A DNA stretch of 64,000 nucleotides from Candidatus Hemicellulosilyticus sp. P3 (GCA_001543385.1 LPNH01000003.1:62001-126000); one strand, 5' to 3'. Counted from the stretch's first letter, positions 22,056 through 31,628 are shown. Made by a program: numbers and translations. The notes: generated by a model from the letters alone, not told the origin.

Positions 22056-23135
22056 ATGAATGCTTCTGTTCGCCAAGATTTGCATTGTCATCCCGGTGTT
22101 TCGGGTGACGAACATTACGCCCACGACTTGATTGTATCGCGGCTGCGGGCGCTGCATCCGGATGCGTTGCATACACATGTGGGAGGCTACGGGGTGGTGG
22201 CTTATTTCGGCGTCGCGCCAGGCTTGCCTGCCGTGGCGTTGCGTGCCGATATCGACGCATTGCCTATCGGCCACCGTTGTGGCCATGACGGACACACCGC
22301 CACGCTGTTACGGGTGGCGGAACTGCTCGGCACACGGCGGCAGGAGCGCGGTGTGCTGCTTGTCTTCCAGCCTGAGGAGGAGACGGGGACGGGCGCACGG
22401 AAGGTGCTTGACAGCGGCGTTCTGGATACCTATGACATCCGTGCCTTTTTGGCTGTCCATAACATACCGGGCTACCCGTTGCATGAGGTGCTGCTCAGCG
22501 AAGGAACGTTTGCGGCAGCCTCGTCCGGGGTGGTGTACTGTTTGCATGGACGCCCCACCCATGCCTCGACACCGGAGATGGGTGTCAACCCCGGATTGGC
22601 GGTGGCGGAGATTGTGCAGCGGATGCAGCGTTTGACCGATGTGGATCCGACACGGCCTGCCGGCTTCCGTCAGGCTACGCTTGTCGGCATACGTTTGGGC
22701 GACAGGACGTTTGGCACGTCGGCGGGCGACGCGGAGGTGATGTTTACGTTGCGTGCGTTCACCAATGCCGCCATGCGCGTGCTTTTCGACGCGGCGCATC
22801 GCATGGTGGCGGATGTCGCTGCCGGCTATCGGCTGTCTGTGACGTATGAACGGGTCGAGCCGTTCTCCGCCACTGAGAACAGCCCGCAGGTGGTTGGTCG
22901 TTTGCGTGCTCTCGCCGAAAGTGAGGGTTGTCATTGCACTATGCTGCAACGCCCTTTCCGTTGGTCGGAGGACTTTGCTGATTATCTGATGCGCTATCCG
23001 GGGGCGTTGCTTGGCATCGGCGCGGGCGAGGATCATGTTGAATTGCATCATCCCGACTATGATTTCCCCGACGCGCTTATCGAGCCCACAGCCCGTTTGC
23101 TGGCGGCGTTTGCCGAGAACTTGGCTATCGTGTGA
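22056..23135 (+). CDS. M20 family amidohydrolase (N-acyl-amino-acid hydrolase type)
   Basis: 359 residues, a zinc-dependent cytoplasmic hydrolase of the M20D/HipO kind. Motifs are LHCHPGVSGDE at the start, LRADIDALPIG near residue 70, HRCGHDGHTATLL with the Cys/His metal ligands, FQPEEETGTGARK with the catalytic Glu near 110, and GRPTHASTPEMG in the lid domain. Known members cleave N-acyl or N-acetyl amino acids and similar amides. Its place right after the Mur genes suggests work on cell-wall-derived peptides or amino acids, but that is inference. Confidence 0.88.
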   Translation: MNASVRQDLHCHPGVSGDEHYAHDLIVSRLRALHPDALHTHVGGYGVVAYFGVAPGLPAVALRADIDALPIGHRCGHDGHTATLLRVAELLGTRRQERGVLLVFQPEEETGTGARKVLDSGVLDTYDIRAFLAVHNIPGYPLHEVLLSEGTFAAASSGVVYCLHGRPTHASTPEMGVNPGLAVAEIVQRMQRLTDVDPTRPAGFRQATLVGIRLGDRTFGTSAGDAEVMFTLRAFTNAAMRVLFDAAHRMVADVAAGYRLSVTYERVEPFSATENSPQVVGRLRALAESEGCHCTMLQRPFRWSEDFADYLMRYPGALLGIGAGEDHVELHHPDYDFPDALIEPTARLLAAFAENLAIV

Positions 23136-23162
23136 TTTTGTATTTCTTAACTGCATTGTACT

Positions 23163-24758
23163 ATGAAACGTTTGTTATTTCTCCCGTTGTTTCTTGCTGT
23201 TTTCACTTTTGTCCGCTCGCAGGAGGAGTTTTTCGACGGCCAGTCCTGCACCTCTATTATGGCGGGCCGGAAGGCGACGGTTGACGGCAGTGTCATCACC
23301 TCGCACACGTGCGATGGCCGTTATCGTACGTGGCTCAGTGTCGAACCGGCCGCCGACTATCCTGAGGGGGCGATGATGCCTGTCTATAAAGGCACCGCGC
23401 ACACGGTTTCGCGCGACGACACCACCGGTGTGCGTCTGGCCGGCGAGATACCGCAGGTGCGCCATACTTTTGCCTATCTCAATACGGCCTACCCTTGTAT
23501 GAATGAGAAGCAGCTGGCTATCGGTGAGACCACGTTCGGCGGCCCTGACACGTTGCGCAATCCCGACGGGATGTTTCTCATCGAGGAGCTGCAGCGTGTG
23601 GCATTGCAGCGTTGCTCCACAGCTCGTGATGCGGTGGTGCTGATAGGCAGTCTTGTCGAGCGTTATGGCTATGGTGACGGGGGCGAGTGTATCACCCTTG
23701 CCGACAAGAACGAGGTGTGGCAGATGGAGATACTCGGCGCAGGCCGCCACGCGAAGGGCGGTGTCTGGGCGGCTCAGCGCATCCCGGACGACCATGTGGC
23801 GATCAGTGCGAACATTCCCCGTATCGGACGTCTGCAACGCAATAATCCCGCCGCTTTCCTTTGTTCCGACAATGCGGAGTCGGTGGCGCGGCAACACGGC
23901 CTCTGGGACGGTAAGGGCGAATTTGTATTCTGGCGTGCGTTTCTGCCGGAGTATGCCGGCGGACGCAACTTCCGTGAGCGGGAGTTTTTTATACTCAACG
24001 CATTGGCGCCGTCGTTGCATCTGAATTATGAGATGGATGAGCTGCCGTTCAGTGTGCGGCCCGACAGCAATGTGTCGGTCGAATGTGTCATGGCATTGTT
24101 GCGCAGCACTTATGAGGGCACCGACATGGATATGTGCCGCAATGTGCTGATGCCTGTCGAACGTAAAAACTCCGAGGGCGACCCGTATACGGATTATGTG
24201 GTCAGCCCGTTGGCCAATCCCTGGATGACATCGGCGATGCAGAAGACGCTCAATTATCTGCGCCCCGGCACGGTCGATTTCCGGCGCACGGTGAGTGTGG
24301 CATGGTGTTCCTACAGCTGGGTGGCGCAGCTGCGCGGACGTATGCCCGACGCAGTGGGCGGTGTCTGCTGGTTCTCGGTCGACAATCCGGGCCAGTCACC
24401 GCGTATTCCCGTCTTTGCCGGCACGACCCGTCTGCCCGACGCTTTCGGCCGTTGCGGACAGAAGCGGTACGACCCCAATTCGTTGTTGTGGCAGTACCGT
24501 AAAGCCAATAAGCTGGCGACATTGGCGTGGCAACGCACCAAAAAGGAGATGACCGATACGCTGTTGCACCGGCAGCAGGCGGCATTCGACGGATTGAGGA
24601 AGCTGGAGTCCGATGTGCAGCTGTATTATATGCAAGGCATGATCTCTGACTGTGCACGACTGCTCGACGGCTATACCGAACGGGTCTATCTCGACACCCG
24701 CGACGCTTGGGCCGCCCTCGAGGCACGTTATTGGCACCTTTTCGGCATGGGATTCTGA
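23163..24758 (+). CDS. C69 family dipeptidase (PepD-like), secreted
   Basis: 531 residues with a signal peptide (FLPLFLAVFTFVRSQ). An N-terminal-nucleophile hydrolase: the probable nucleophile is Cys29 in QSCTSIMAGRKATVDGSVI, which would be exposed by removal of a short propeptide (EEFFDGQS). GYGDGGECITLADKNEVWQ and RNFREREFFILN are typical C69 blocks. The family hydrolyses dipeptides. With the M20 hydrolase and the MurL/MurD2 genes upstream (27-base gap) it may take part in recovery of peptides in the periplasm. It is the last gene before the kamA promoter. Confidence 0.9.
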   Translation: MKRLLFLPLFLAVFTFVRSQEEFFDGQSCTSIMAGRKATVDGSVITSHTCDGRYRTWLSVEPAADYPEGAMMPVYKGTAHTVSRDDTTGVRLAGEIPQVRHTFAYLNTAYPCMNEKQLAIGETTFGGPDTLRNPDGMFLIEELQRVALQRCSTARDAVVLIGSLVERYGYGDGGECITLADKNEVWQMEILGAGRHAKGGVWAAQRIPDDHVAISANIPRIGRLQRNNPAAFLCSDNAESVARQHGLWDGKGEFVFWRAFLPEYAGGRNFREREFFILNALAPSLHLNYEMDELPFSVRPDSNVSVECVMALLRSTYEGTDMDMCRNVLMPVERKNSEGDPYTDYVVSPLANPWMTSAMQKTLNYLRPGTVDFRRTVSVAWCSYSWVAQLRGRMPDAVGGVCWFSVDNPGQSPRIPVFAGTTRLPDAFGRCGQKRYDPNSLLWQYRKANKLATLAWQRTKKEMTDTLLHRQQAAFDGLRKLESDVQLYYMQGMISDCARLLDGYTERVYLDTRDAWAALEARYWHLFGMGF

Positions 24759-24778
24759 ACTATTTGTGATAAAATTGC

Positions 24779-24786
24779 TATCTTTG
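24779..24786 (+). promoter_or_regulatory. -7 box upstream of kamA
   Basis: TATCTTTG, a full TAnnTTTG match, 44 bases before the ATG at 24831. A TTTG at 24763-24766 is too close (12 bases) to be a standard -33 box. Confidence 0.5.
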
Positions 24787-24830
24787 CACACATTATATTA
24801 TTTTCAAATTAAAAATATTGTTTTCGCAAT

Positions 24831-26081
24831 ATGAAAGTCAACCGCAGAAAAGAGCTTTTCCCCCAGGTCACCGACGAGGAGTGGAATGACTGGAAATGGC
24901 AGGTGAAAAACCGCATTGAAACCTATGAACAGTTGAGTCGTTATTTCACTTTCACGCCCGAAGAGGCTGAGGGTGTCAAGAAGGCTCTGGCAAAGTTTCG
25001 CATGGCTATAACGCCTTATTATCTGAGTTTGATCGACCCCGCCGACCCGTATGACCCGGTGCGCCGCCAGTGCATTCCTGCCGGCGAGGAGTGCAATATC
25101 GCCCCCGCCGACTTGAACGACCCGCTGCATGAAGACGAGGACTCGCCGGCCCCCGGCTTGACGCACCGTTATCCGGACCGCGTTTTGTTTCTGATTACTG
25201 ATATGTGCTCGATGTATTGCCGCCATTGCACCCGCCGCCGTTTTGCCGGTCAGAAGGACGACGAGAGTCCCAGTGAGCGCATCGAGAAGTGTCTGGCTTA
25301 CATCGAACGGACTCCTGAGGTGCGCGATGTGTTGCTCAGCGGCGGCGATTGCTTGATGGTCAGCGACAAGAAACTGGAGTATATCATCCAGCGTCTGCGT
25401 GCCATCCCCCATGTGGAGATCGTGCGTCTCGGCAGCCGTACCCCGGTGGTGTGCCCGCAGCGCATCACGCCCGAGTTGTGTGAGATGCTGAAGAAGTACC
25501 ATCCCGTTTGGCTCAACACCCACTTCAACCACCCCAACGAGTTCACCCCCGAGGCCGAGGCCGCTCTGGCACGTTTGGCCAACGCCGGCATCCCGCTGGG
25601 CAACCAGACGGTGCTGTTGCGCGGCGTCAATGACTGCGTGCATGTGATGAAGAAGTTGATGCACGAGCTGGTGCGCAACCGTGTGCGTCCATACTATATC
25701 TACCAGTGCGACCTTTCGATGGGTCTGGAGCATTTCCGCACGCCGGTCAGCAAGGGTATTGAGATCATCGAGAATCTCCGCGGCCATACCAGCGGTTATG
25801 CGGTGCCCACGTTTGTGGTCGACGCGCCGGGTGGCGGCGGCAAGACACCGGTGATGCCGCAGTATGTCATCTCGCAGAGCCCCGACAAGGTGATTCTGCG
25901 TAACTTCGAGGGTGTCATCACCACCTACACTGAACCGCGCGAATACCACGAGGAGTGCCATTGCGAAGCTTGCGAACAGCGGCGGCGCGTGGACGAGGGC
26001 GTGGCTTCGTTGCTGGAGACTGACCGCATGGCGCTTGAGCCCAGCCATCTGATGCGGCATGAGCGCAACAAGAAACACTGA
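24831..26081 (+). CDS. kamA: Lysine 2,3-aminomutase (radical SAM, PLP)
   Basis: 416 residues, normal for KamA. It interconverts L-lysine and beta-lysine. The radical SAM cluster motif CSMYCRHC lies at about residue 125, with SGGDCLMVSDKKLEYI and RLGSRTPVVCPQRITPEL following. The PLP-binding lysine is expected in DAPGGGGKTPVMPQYV near 340. The cysteine-containing C-terminal segment CHCEACEQRR is also present. No other lysine-fermentation genes are adjacent, so it may serve beta-lysine formation or modification rather than catabolism. A related enzyme (YodO/EpmB-like) is less likely given the full-length C-terminal PLP region. Confidence 0.92.
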   Translation: MKVNRRKELFPQVTDEEWNDWKWQVKNRIETYEQLSRYFTFTPEEAEGVKKALAKFRMAITPYYLSLIDPADPYDPVRRQCIPAGEECNIAPADLNDPLHEDEDSPAPGLTHRYPDRVLFLITDMCSMYCRHCTRRRFAGQKDDESPSERIEKCLAYIERTPEVRDVLLSGGDCLMVSDKKLEYIIQRLRAIPHVEIVRLGSRTPVVCPQRITPELCEMLKKYHPVWLNTHFNHPNEFTPEAEAALARLANAGIPLGNQTVLLRGVNDCVHVMKKLMHELVRNRVRPYYIYQCDLSMGLEHFRTPVSKGIEIIENLRGHTSGYAVPTFVVDAPGGGGKTPVMPQYVISQSPDKVILRNFEGVITTYTEPREYHEECHCEACEQRRRVDEGVASLLETDRMALEPSHLMRHERNKKH

Positions 26082-26143
26082 CTTTAAGTAGATACAGAAA
26101 ATTGAAAACCGGAAGAGCATTCCTCTGTGGGTTTTGCGGGCGG

Positions 26144-27169
26144 ATGTTTCTGCTTGCCCTGCTTTCCAGTTTTCAATTTTCTTTTATCAACACGGCCTCA
26201 GCCCAGGTGGCGGGGCTGTCGACGCTGGCGGTGCTGGACATGCCGTCCGACGCGCGTTCCGCCGCTTTTTCGATGGATTATCTGCCCGTGCTGGACGCCG
26301 GCGCCATGCAACGGTTGGACAATCCGTCGTTGCTGTTTCGCCCGCAGCGCCAGGTGTCGCTGAATGTCGTCACGCTTTTTGCCAGCTCGGCATCCGGCGC
26401 GGTGGCTTATGCTTTTGAGGCGCCGCATGTCGGACAAGTTACACTGGGGCTTCGTTTTTGCAGCTACGGCAGCTTTGAGGGCTATGATGTGAACGACCAG
26501 CCGACAGGCGAGTTTCGGGCCGGCGACTATATGCTGGTGCTGGGTTGGGGGTTGGTTGTCGACTCCAATTTTTCTATCGGCGCCAACTTGAAACCGGTCT
26601 TTTCACAATATGAGTCTTACAAGGCGTGGGCTGTCGCCGTCGATGTGGCCGGAAGCTATGTGAGCGACAGCCGCCGGCTGGTGGCTTCGTTGGCGGCCCG
26701 TAATATCGGTGCGCAGGTGGCGACATTTGACGACGAAGTGGAACGTCTGCCATTTGAACTTTCCGCGGCATGCTCTTACAAACTGTTGCGGGCGCCGTTC
26801 CGCCTGTTTGCCGCCTTGACGGAGCTGCAGCGGTGGAATCTTCGCTACGAGGATGCGCTGAATCCTTCGTCGTCGACAGACCCTTTCACGGGAGTGACGA
26901 CACGCGACTCTGACGGCAAGGTCTTTTTCGACCGCTTGGCCCGCCATGTTGTCGTGGGATTGGAGTTGGACTTCAACAGCCGTTTCTTTGCCCGTGTGGG
27001 GTATAATTACCGTCAGACCAAGGAGACGCAGTATGCCGGCAATACCAACGGCAGCGGTTTCTCGTTCGGTTTGGGCCTGAAAGGCAAGCGTTTTGATTTC
27101 TCCTATGCACGCAACAACTACCATCTCTCGCAGGCGGTGAATTATTTTACGTTGGAGTTCAGTTTGTAG
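26144..27169 (+). CDS. porQ: PorQ-like type IX secretion system protein
   Basis: 341 residues from ATG 26144, which directly precedes a signal peptide (FLLALLSSFQFSFINTASAQ); TTG 26102 is an alternative. The mature protein looks like an outer-membrane barrel of the PorV/PorQ type. It opens with LAVLDMPSDARSAAFSMDY and DNPSLLFRPQ, followed by repeated Gly-rich strands, and ends NYFTLEFSL. PorQ is a component of the Bacteroidetes type IX secretion machinery; other T9SS genes are not in this window. Confidence 0.8.
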   Translation: MFLLALLSSFQFSFINTASAQVAGLSTLAVLDMPSDARSAAFSMDYLPVLDAGAMQRLDNPSLLFRPQRQVSLNVVTLFASSASGAVAYAFEAPHVGQVTLGLRFCSYGSFEGYDVNDQPTGEFRAGDYMLVLGWGLVVDSNFSIGANLKPVFSQYESYKAWAVAVDVAGSYVSDSRRLVASLAARNIGAQVATFDDEVERLPFELSAACSYKLLRAPFRLFAALTELQRWNLRYEDALNPSSSTDPFTGVTTRDSDGKVFFDRLARHVVVGLELDFNSRFFARVGYNYRQTKETQYAGNTNGSGFSFGLGLKGKRFDFSYARNNYHLSQAVNYFTLEFSL

Positions 27170-27224
27170 CAGTCGGCGTTGAATATACGTAGTCAGGTCT
27201 TTTAATCATTTTTTTCTCTTTGCT

Positions 27225-28190
27225 ATGCGTCTATCTGTTGTCATCAGCCCGTTGGACAACCCCTATTGGAACTTGGCTGTCGAAAATTATCTGGTGGCGT
27301 CGTCCGATCCGGATGAGTGTACACTATACTTATGGCAGAACCGTCGCACGGTTGTCATTGGCCGGCACCAGAACCCTTACAGTGAATGTGACGTAGACTT
27401 GCTGCTTGCCGACGGTGGCTTTCTGCTTCGCCGCACAACGGGCGGCGGCGCAGTGTATCACGATGGCGGCAATCTTAATTTCTCCTTTGTGGTGCCGACA
27501 GATGCCTATGATGTGGAGCGCCAGTTTGAGGTGTTGCGCCGCGCTGTGGCGGATTACGGCTTGTCGACGTCGCTTAGCGGACGCAACGATGTGCTTTGCG
27601 AGGGACGTAAATTCAGTGGCAATGCTTTTTTGAAGGGGCCTGTGCATTGCCTGCATCACGGCACGATTCTCATCGCAGGCAATATGGCGGATATGCAGCG
27701 TTATCTGAGGCCTAAGCCGGCCAAACTGGCCAAGCACGGCGTGGCATCGGTGCAGAGCCGTGTGGTGAATCTGTCGGCGTTGGCGGCGGTGAGCCGCGAA
27801 AATATCAAACCCCGTCTTGTGGAGGCGTTCGAGGCGGTCTATGGCGCTACCGCCGGGCGGCGTCCGTTCGAGGAGTTACAGCGGCTGCCCGAGGTGGGTA
27901 GACGCTTTGAACAATACAGTGGCGACACATGGCTGACTGCGGGCTGGCGCGATTTCCGGGCAGAACGCAGCGCCCGTTTCGAATGGGGTGAGGTGGAATT
28001 GTCGTTGCAGGTCAGAGAGGGGCAAATCGTTGCGCTGCAACTGGCCACTGACGCGCTATCGACCGATACGGTGGAGGTGTTGGAACATATGTTGGTGCAT
28101 GCAGATTTGCAGCACTGTCCCGCACTGCCCGACAACGTCGATCGTGCCATGGCGGAGGATATTCTTTCCATGATTTATACCCGGAGGTGA
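27225..28190 (+). CDS. lplA: Lipoate-protein ligase A family protein
   Basis: 321 residues. It attaches scavenged lipoate to lipoyl domains of oxo-acid dehydrogenases or GcvH via lipoyl-AMP. Key motifs are NLAVENYL, VVIGRHQNPYSECD near residue 45, the RRTTGGGAVYHDGGNLNFSF lipoyl/ATP loop near 70, and GRKFSGNAF with the conserved Lys near 130. A C-terminal accessory domain of about 100 residues is present. A near-match -7 box (TCTCTTTG, 27215-27222) is 2 bases before the start. The stop directly abuts the next gene. Confidence 0.92.
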   Translation: MRLSVVISPLDNPYWNLAVENYLVASSDPDECTLYLWQNRRTVVIGRHQNPYSECDVDLLLADGGFLLRRTTGGGAVYHDGGNLNFSFVVPTDAYDVERQFEVLRRAVADYGLSTSLSGRNDVLCEGRKFSGNAFLKGPVHCLHHGTILIAGNMADMQRYLRPKPAKLAKHGVASVQSRVVNLSALAAVSRENIKPRLVEAFEAVYGATAGRRPFEELQRLPEVGRRFEQYSGDTWLTAGWRDFRAERSARFEWGEVELSLQVREGQIVALQLATDALSTDTVEVLEHMLVHADLQHCPALPDNVDRAMAEDILSMIYTRR

Positions 28191-28766
28191 GTGCGGTATC
28201 TGCTTTTTGACAGGATGGACCAATGCACTGCCGCCGCAGTGGATGAATTGCTGTCTGCGGTGCCGCCTCAGCGCCGCGAAGAGGCGCTGCATATCCGGCA
28301 TCTGAGCGGTCGTTTTGCCGCGCTCAAGTCGTTTCAGCTGCTGCAACAGTTGCTGCCCGATCTGGATTGGCGGAATACCGTGTATCGGCGCACGGAGCAT
28401 GGCAAGCCCTATCTCTGTGGCCGCGACGGCAATCCGTTGCCGGATGTTTACTTCAGCATCAGCCACTGTGCCCGCGGGCTGCTGGTGGCGGTGTCGGAGC
28501 AGCCCATAGGGGTGGACATTGAGTCATTCCGCCATTTTTCCGATTCGTTGCTCCGCCGCTGCATGAATGAGCAGGAGCAACGTCAGATACTCCAGTCCGT
28601 CAATCCGCAACGGGAGTTTGCACAGTTATGGACCTGCAAGGAGGCCGTGTGTAAATTGCGCGGCACCGGGCTGACGGACGATTTGCCGGACCTGCTTTCG
28701 GGCTCTGAGACCACCAAGACGTATTGCAATCCGGCGACTGGTTACGCCTACTCATTTGCATGGTGA
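28191..28766 (+). CDS. 4'-phosphopantetheinyl transferase superfamily protein
   Basis: 191 residues from GTG 28191, which immediately follows the lplA stop. It transfers phosphopantetheine from CoA to carrier proteins. Motifs of the Sfp-like group are present: GKPYL, the FSISHCARGLLVAV block, IGVDIESF with the metal-binding Asp/Glu near residue 105, and LWTCKEAVCKLRGTGL near 148. The start at 28191 keeps the usual N-terminal helix (YLLFDRMDQ); ATG 28215 would remove it. It is convergent with the defence operon, with 33 bases between the ends. Confidence 0.88.
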   Translation: MRYLLFDRMDQCTAAAVDELLSAVPPQRREEALHIRHLSGRFAALKSFQLLQQLLPDLDWRNTVYRRTEHGKPYLCGRDGNPLPDVYFSISHCARGLLVAVSEQPIGVDIESFRHFSDSLLRRCMNEQEQRQILQSVNPQREFAQLWTCKEAVCKLRGTGLTDDLPDLLSGSETTKTYCNPATGYAYSFAW

Positions 28767-28799
28767 CAACACCTCTTGCCGGTGTCGAAAGAGATGACA

Positions 28800-31385
28800 T
28801 CACATCCGGCTAATGGGAGCCTTGCCGGCCACCAGCCGGGCTTCTATCGGCACAGTGCTGTCCATCAAACCGATGCGGGTGTCTGATGTGTGCCGGTTGA
28901 CACCGGTGTAGGCCAACGAGGCATCCTCGTAGCGGCGGAATTTCAAGATGGCGTCGTTCATTTGGGCGCGGTTGAACACCCCGACGCGCAGCAGCAGGTC
29001 GAAGTCGTCAATGGCCAATCCCGTGACCCTCCCGAATAGCGAAGGCTCCAATTTTCGGATCACATCCTCGAGACTTTCCTCGCGGTAGTCGGTGAGGTAC
29101 ATGAATATGGGGATGCGTGTGGCGAATTTCATCAGTTTCTCCTGTACCTCGCGTCGTTTGGAACGGTACTCTTTCTCTACTGCAGAAAGTTCCTTTTTCT
29201 TGCTGGAATTTTTTTTGTCGCCCATTTCACGTTTGAGTCTCTTGATTTTGTCGGCCTTGTTGACAATGCTCTCGATGATATCGCTGCCCAAGGCGCGGAA
29301 ACCTTCAATCTTCATGATGGTGGCCAACGCCTCAGGGTTGTCCAGCACCCGTTGCAGGGTGGCATTGTCCACGTTGACCAGCTGGGCGCTGTTCCATCGG
29401 CGTGCCAGCAGGGTGCCGCTGGTTCCGTTGTCCACAAAGTCGAGAATCTCGGTGGCGTCCACCCGTTTCATCGAACTGCCGTCGAATTGCAGGATGGGCA
29501 GGAAGTTGATAAATGCGTCCACCTTGTCTGTGATGCGTCGGTTGCAGTCAATGTCTAATTGGTTGGCGTAGGTCACCACCTCGCGCAAGGCGCGGTTAGG
29601 CGCGAAGTCGAAAACATAACAGGTTGTTTTCAGGATGTTCTTCTTCGTTGGGTCGTCTTTGTCAGTGGCTGTCCAGGGACTTTGCACACGAAAGGCTGTC
29701 TGGAAATAGGTCTCGGGGCTCGAGCAGTTGCGCAGCATCAGCAGTCCGCCCAGAGGCCGGAGGGTCACGCCCGTGGTCAGTTTGCCGCAGGTCAGTGTGA
29801 TGGTGCGGCTTTGCAACGGGTTGTCGCCCATTGCCTCGCGCACCGGTCTGAGGGCATCCACTCCGACGCCGGCCTTCGATCCGCTGCAGTTGATGATGGT
29901 ATAGTTTTGATAGAAGCCGTTGGCCGGGTGGTGTAACAGCGCCTCCATGGCATCGCACGAGGCCACATTGGGCAGGAACCACATCGTGTGGGCACAGCGG
30001 TCGAGCAGACGCGAGTCCTCGAAGGGTAGGGCGGGCCGTACATTGAGTGGCGAACTGCCGTCGCCGAAAATGGGTGCTTTTCCGCGGATGATGTCGAGCC
30101 ATTTCTGTACAGCTTTCTCGTGAACAAACGCGGCGACTGTTGCTTGCCTGCCACCGTTTGAATCCTTGCTGTCGGCTACTGTCTCGGCGCGGAAAAACTC
30201 GTTGAGGTCGAAACCGTCCATATCCCATTGCTCTATCATGGCACCCAGATCCTGTGGCATCTGGTAGGTCATCATCACCATAGTGGGCATCTCCATGTAA
30301 GGGCCGCCAACGGTCTCTTTTGCCGCCTGCTCGTCCTGGTAGGTCCAGTTGAAAATCTGATTCTCAACAAACTCACCGGTGGCCAGTGCACGGAACGGCG
30401 TGCCGCTGAGGTAAAGGTAATGCTTGCCCTTGATGGGCACCTCGCTGTCGTCCCAGGCGCGTCCACTCTCCACGTCGATGCCGCTTTCGCGCATCACCTC
30501 GTCCGCCTCTTTCAGGCGCTGTTTGTCTTCGTCGCTGCCCATGTCGAGCAGACTCTTGGCATTGTCGTTCCATGCCCCGAAGTGATATTCGTCCAGTACA
30601 ATCAAATCCCATTCGATGCGGTGCACCCACTCGTTTTTGGGCTTGATATTGCCGTAGCGGTCACGTCCGAGATAGTCTTGGAATGAGCCGAACACCACCA
30701 ATGGTTTCGATGACGACAACGACGGAAGCTGTTGTTCCTCCAAGCGACTGCTGTAGTATCGCCATCCGTCAAAGTCGCGGTGGCGCAGCAGGTCGTCGCG
30801 CCACGAGTCCTCCACGGCGGGTTTGAAGGTGAGCACCAATACCCGTTTGGCATTCATCCGCTTGGCCAGTTGATAGGTGGTGAATGTCTTGCCGAAACGC
30901 ATCTTGGCGTTCCACAGGTAGTGGCTGGGACGATTGGGCTCCTCTCCATCCATTCGGGCAAAGTAGTCGGCGGTCTGCGTTACAGCTTGCTTCTGCTCCG
31001 GCCGCAACGGATAGTCCAGGTCGCGCACGGTCTCTATCTGGGTCTGGCGATGGCGCACCGCCACATAGGCGGCTTTTGCCTCGCGCAGACTGCACTTGCA
31101 CCACTCACCGACAAGTTCCTTGCCCATGTGGCGCAGACACTCGTGCAGATCGTGGTCGCTGAAGCTCTCGCCGCTTCCGTCGGCATAGAAGGCATTGTCG
31201 TACCATAGCAGACGGTAGGTCTTGTGCGGCTCCGTGACGGGGTGCTGCTCGTCAATGCGCTTCCGCACGTCGGAGCGTGTCGTTTGCCCAATCTTGATCC
31301 AGCCGGGGAACGACGTGTCGTCATACATATAAATCTGCGGCACCGTGCGCTGCCCGGTGGGGAGTATCTGTTCTGTTGTCGCCAT
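28800..31385 (-). CDS. GIY-YIG nuclease domain fused to a DEAD/DEAH helicase (restriction-type)
   Basis: 861 residues. Residues about 15-110 resemble a GIY-YIG/T5orf172 nuclease domain (IYMYDDTSFPGWIKIGQTTR, RKRI). A superfamily II helicase core follows: Walker A NAKMRFGKTFTTYQL at 159-173, Walker B-type LIVLDEYHFGAW, LYLSGTPFRAL (motif III), TLTCGKLTTGVTLRP and ETYFQTAFRVQSPW (motifs V-VI). A charged coiled coil lies near 710-760 (KIKRLKREMGDKKNSSKKK). Proteins of this architecture are encoded with Eco57I-type methylases, as here, and probably act as the restriction component. It is the promoter-distal gene of the operon. Confidence 0.85.
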   Translation of the reverse strand: MATTEQILPTGQRTVPQIYMYDDTSFPGWIKIGQTTRSDVRKRIDEQHPVTEPHKTYRLLWYDNAFYADGSGESFSDHDLHECLRHMGKELVGEWCKCSLREAKAAYVAVRHRQTQIETVRDLDYPLRPEQKQAVTQTADYFARMDGEEPNRPSHYLWNAKMRFGKTFTTYQLAKRMNAKRVLVLTFKPAVEDSWRDDLLRHRDFDGWRYYSSRLEEQQLPSLSSSKPLVVFGSFQDYLGRDRYGNIKPKNEWVHRIEWDLIVLDEYHFGAWNDNAKSLLDMGSDEDKQRLKEADEVMRESGIDVESGRAWDDSEVPIKGKHYLYLSGTPFRALATGEFVENQIFNWTYQDEQAAKETVGGPYMEMPTMVMMTYQMPQDLGAMIEQWDMDGFDLNEFFRAETVADSKDSNGGRQATVAAFVHEKAVQKWLDIIRGKAPIFGDGSSPLNVRPALPFEDSRLLDRCAHTMWFLPNVASCDAMEALLHHPANGFYQNYTIINCSGSKAGVGVDALRPVREAMGDNPLQSRTITLTCGKLTTGVTLRPLGGLLMLRNCSSPETYFQTAFRVQSPWTATDKDDPTKKNILKTTCYVFDFAPNRALREVVTYANQLDIDCNRRITDKVDAFINFLPILQFDGSSMKRVDATEILDFVDNGTSGTLLARRWNSAQLVNVDNATLQRVLDNPEALATIMKIEGFRALGSDIIESIVNKADKIKRLKREMGDKKNSSKKKELSAVEKEYRSKRREVQEKLMKFATRIPIFMYLTDYREESLEDVIRKLEPSLFGRVTGLAIDDFDLLLRVGVFNRAQMNDAILKFRRYEDASLAYTGVNRHTSDTRIGLMDSTVPIEARLVAGKAPISRM

Positions 31386-31436
31386 AATCTTTGTTGTTTA
31401 TGACGCTCAGAGAAATAAATATGTGATAGCTAAAAC

Positions 31437-31628
31437 CTAAAACAAGCCTGAATGTGAGCCCGTGTCGAGCATCAGCAACATCAGCGCCTCGTCTTCAAGT
31501 GCTTGCTCAATCCCATTCTTACGCTTTCGTTTGGCAGGCACAATGTCGATACCGTTGATACTCCGTATCAACTTGCGAAAACTGGGCAGCAGACTTTCAT
31601 TACTTACTCTTAACGTAATTTCAGCCAT
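31437..31628 (-). CDS. Small antitoxin-like protein, possibly truncated
   Basis: 63 residues. The N-terminal half (MAEITLRVSNESLLPSFRKL, then IRSINGI) resembles short Bacteroidetes antitoxins that begin with a beta-strand and helix. The GIEQALED that follows is also typical. The last 15 residues are an unusual LLMLDTGSHSGLF, as if the normal C-terminus had been lost by frameshift or rearrangement. No toxin gene is adjacent. It lies between the Hsp70 and helicase genes, in the same direction, next to a 41-bp repeat scar. Confidence 0.45.
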   Translation of the reverse strand: MAEITLRVSNESLLPSFRKLIRSINGIDIVPAKRKRKNGIEQALEDEALMLLMLDTGSHSGLF

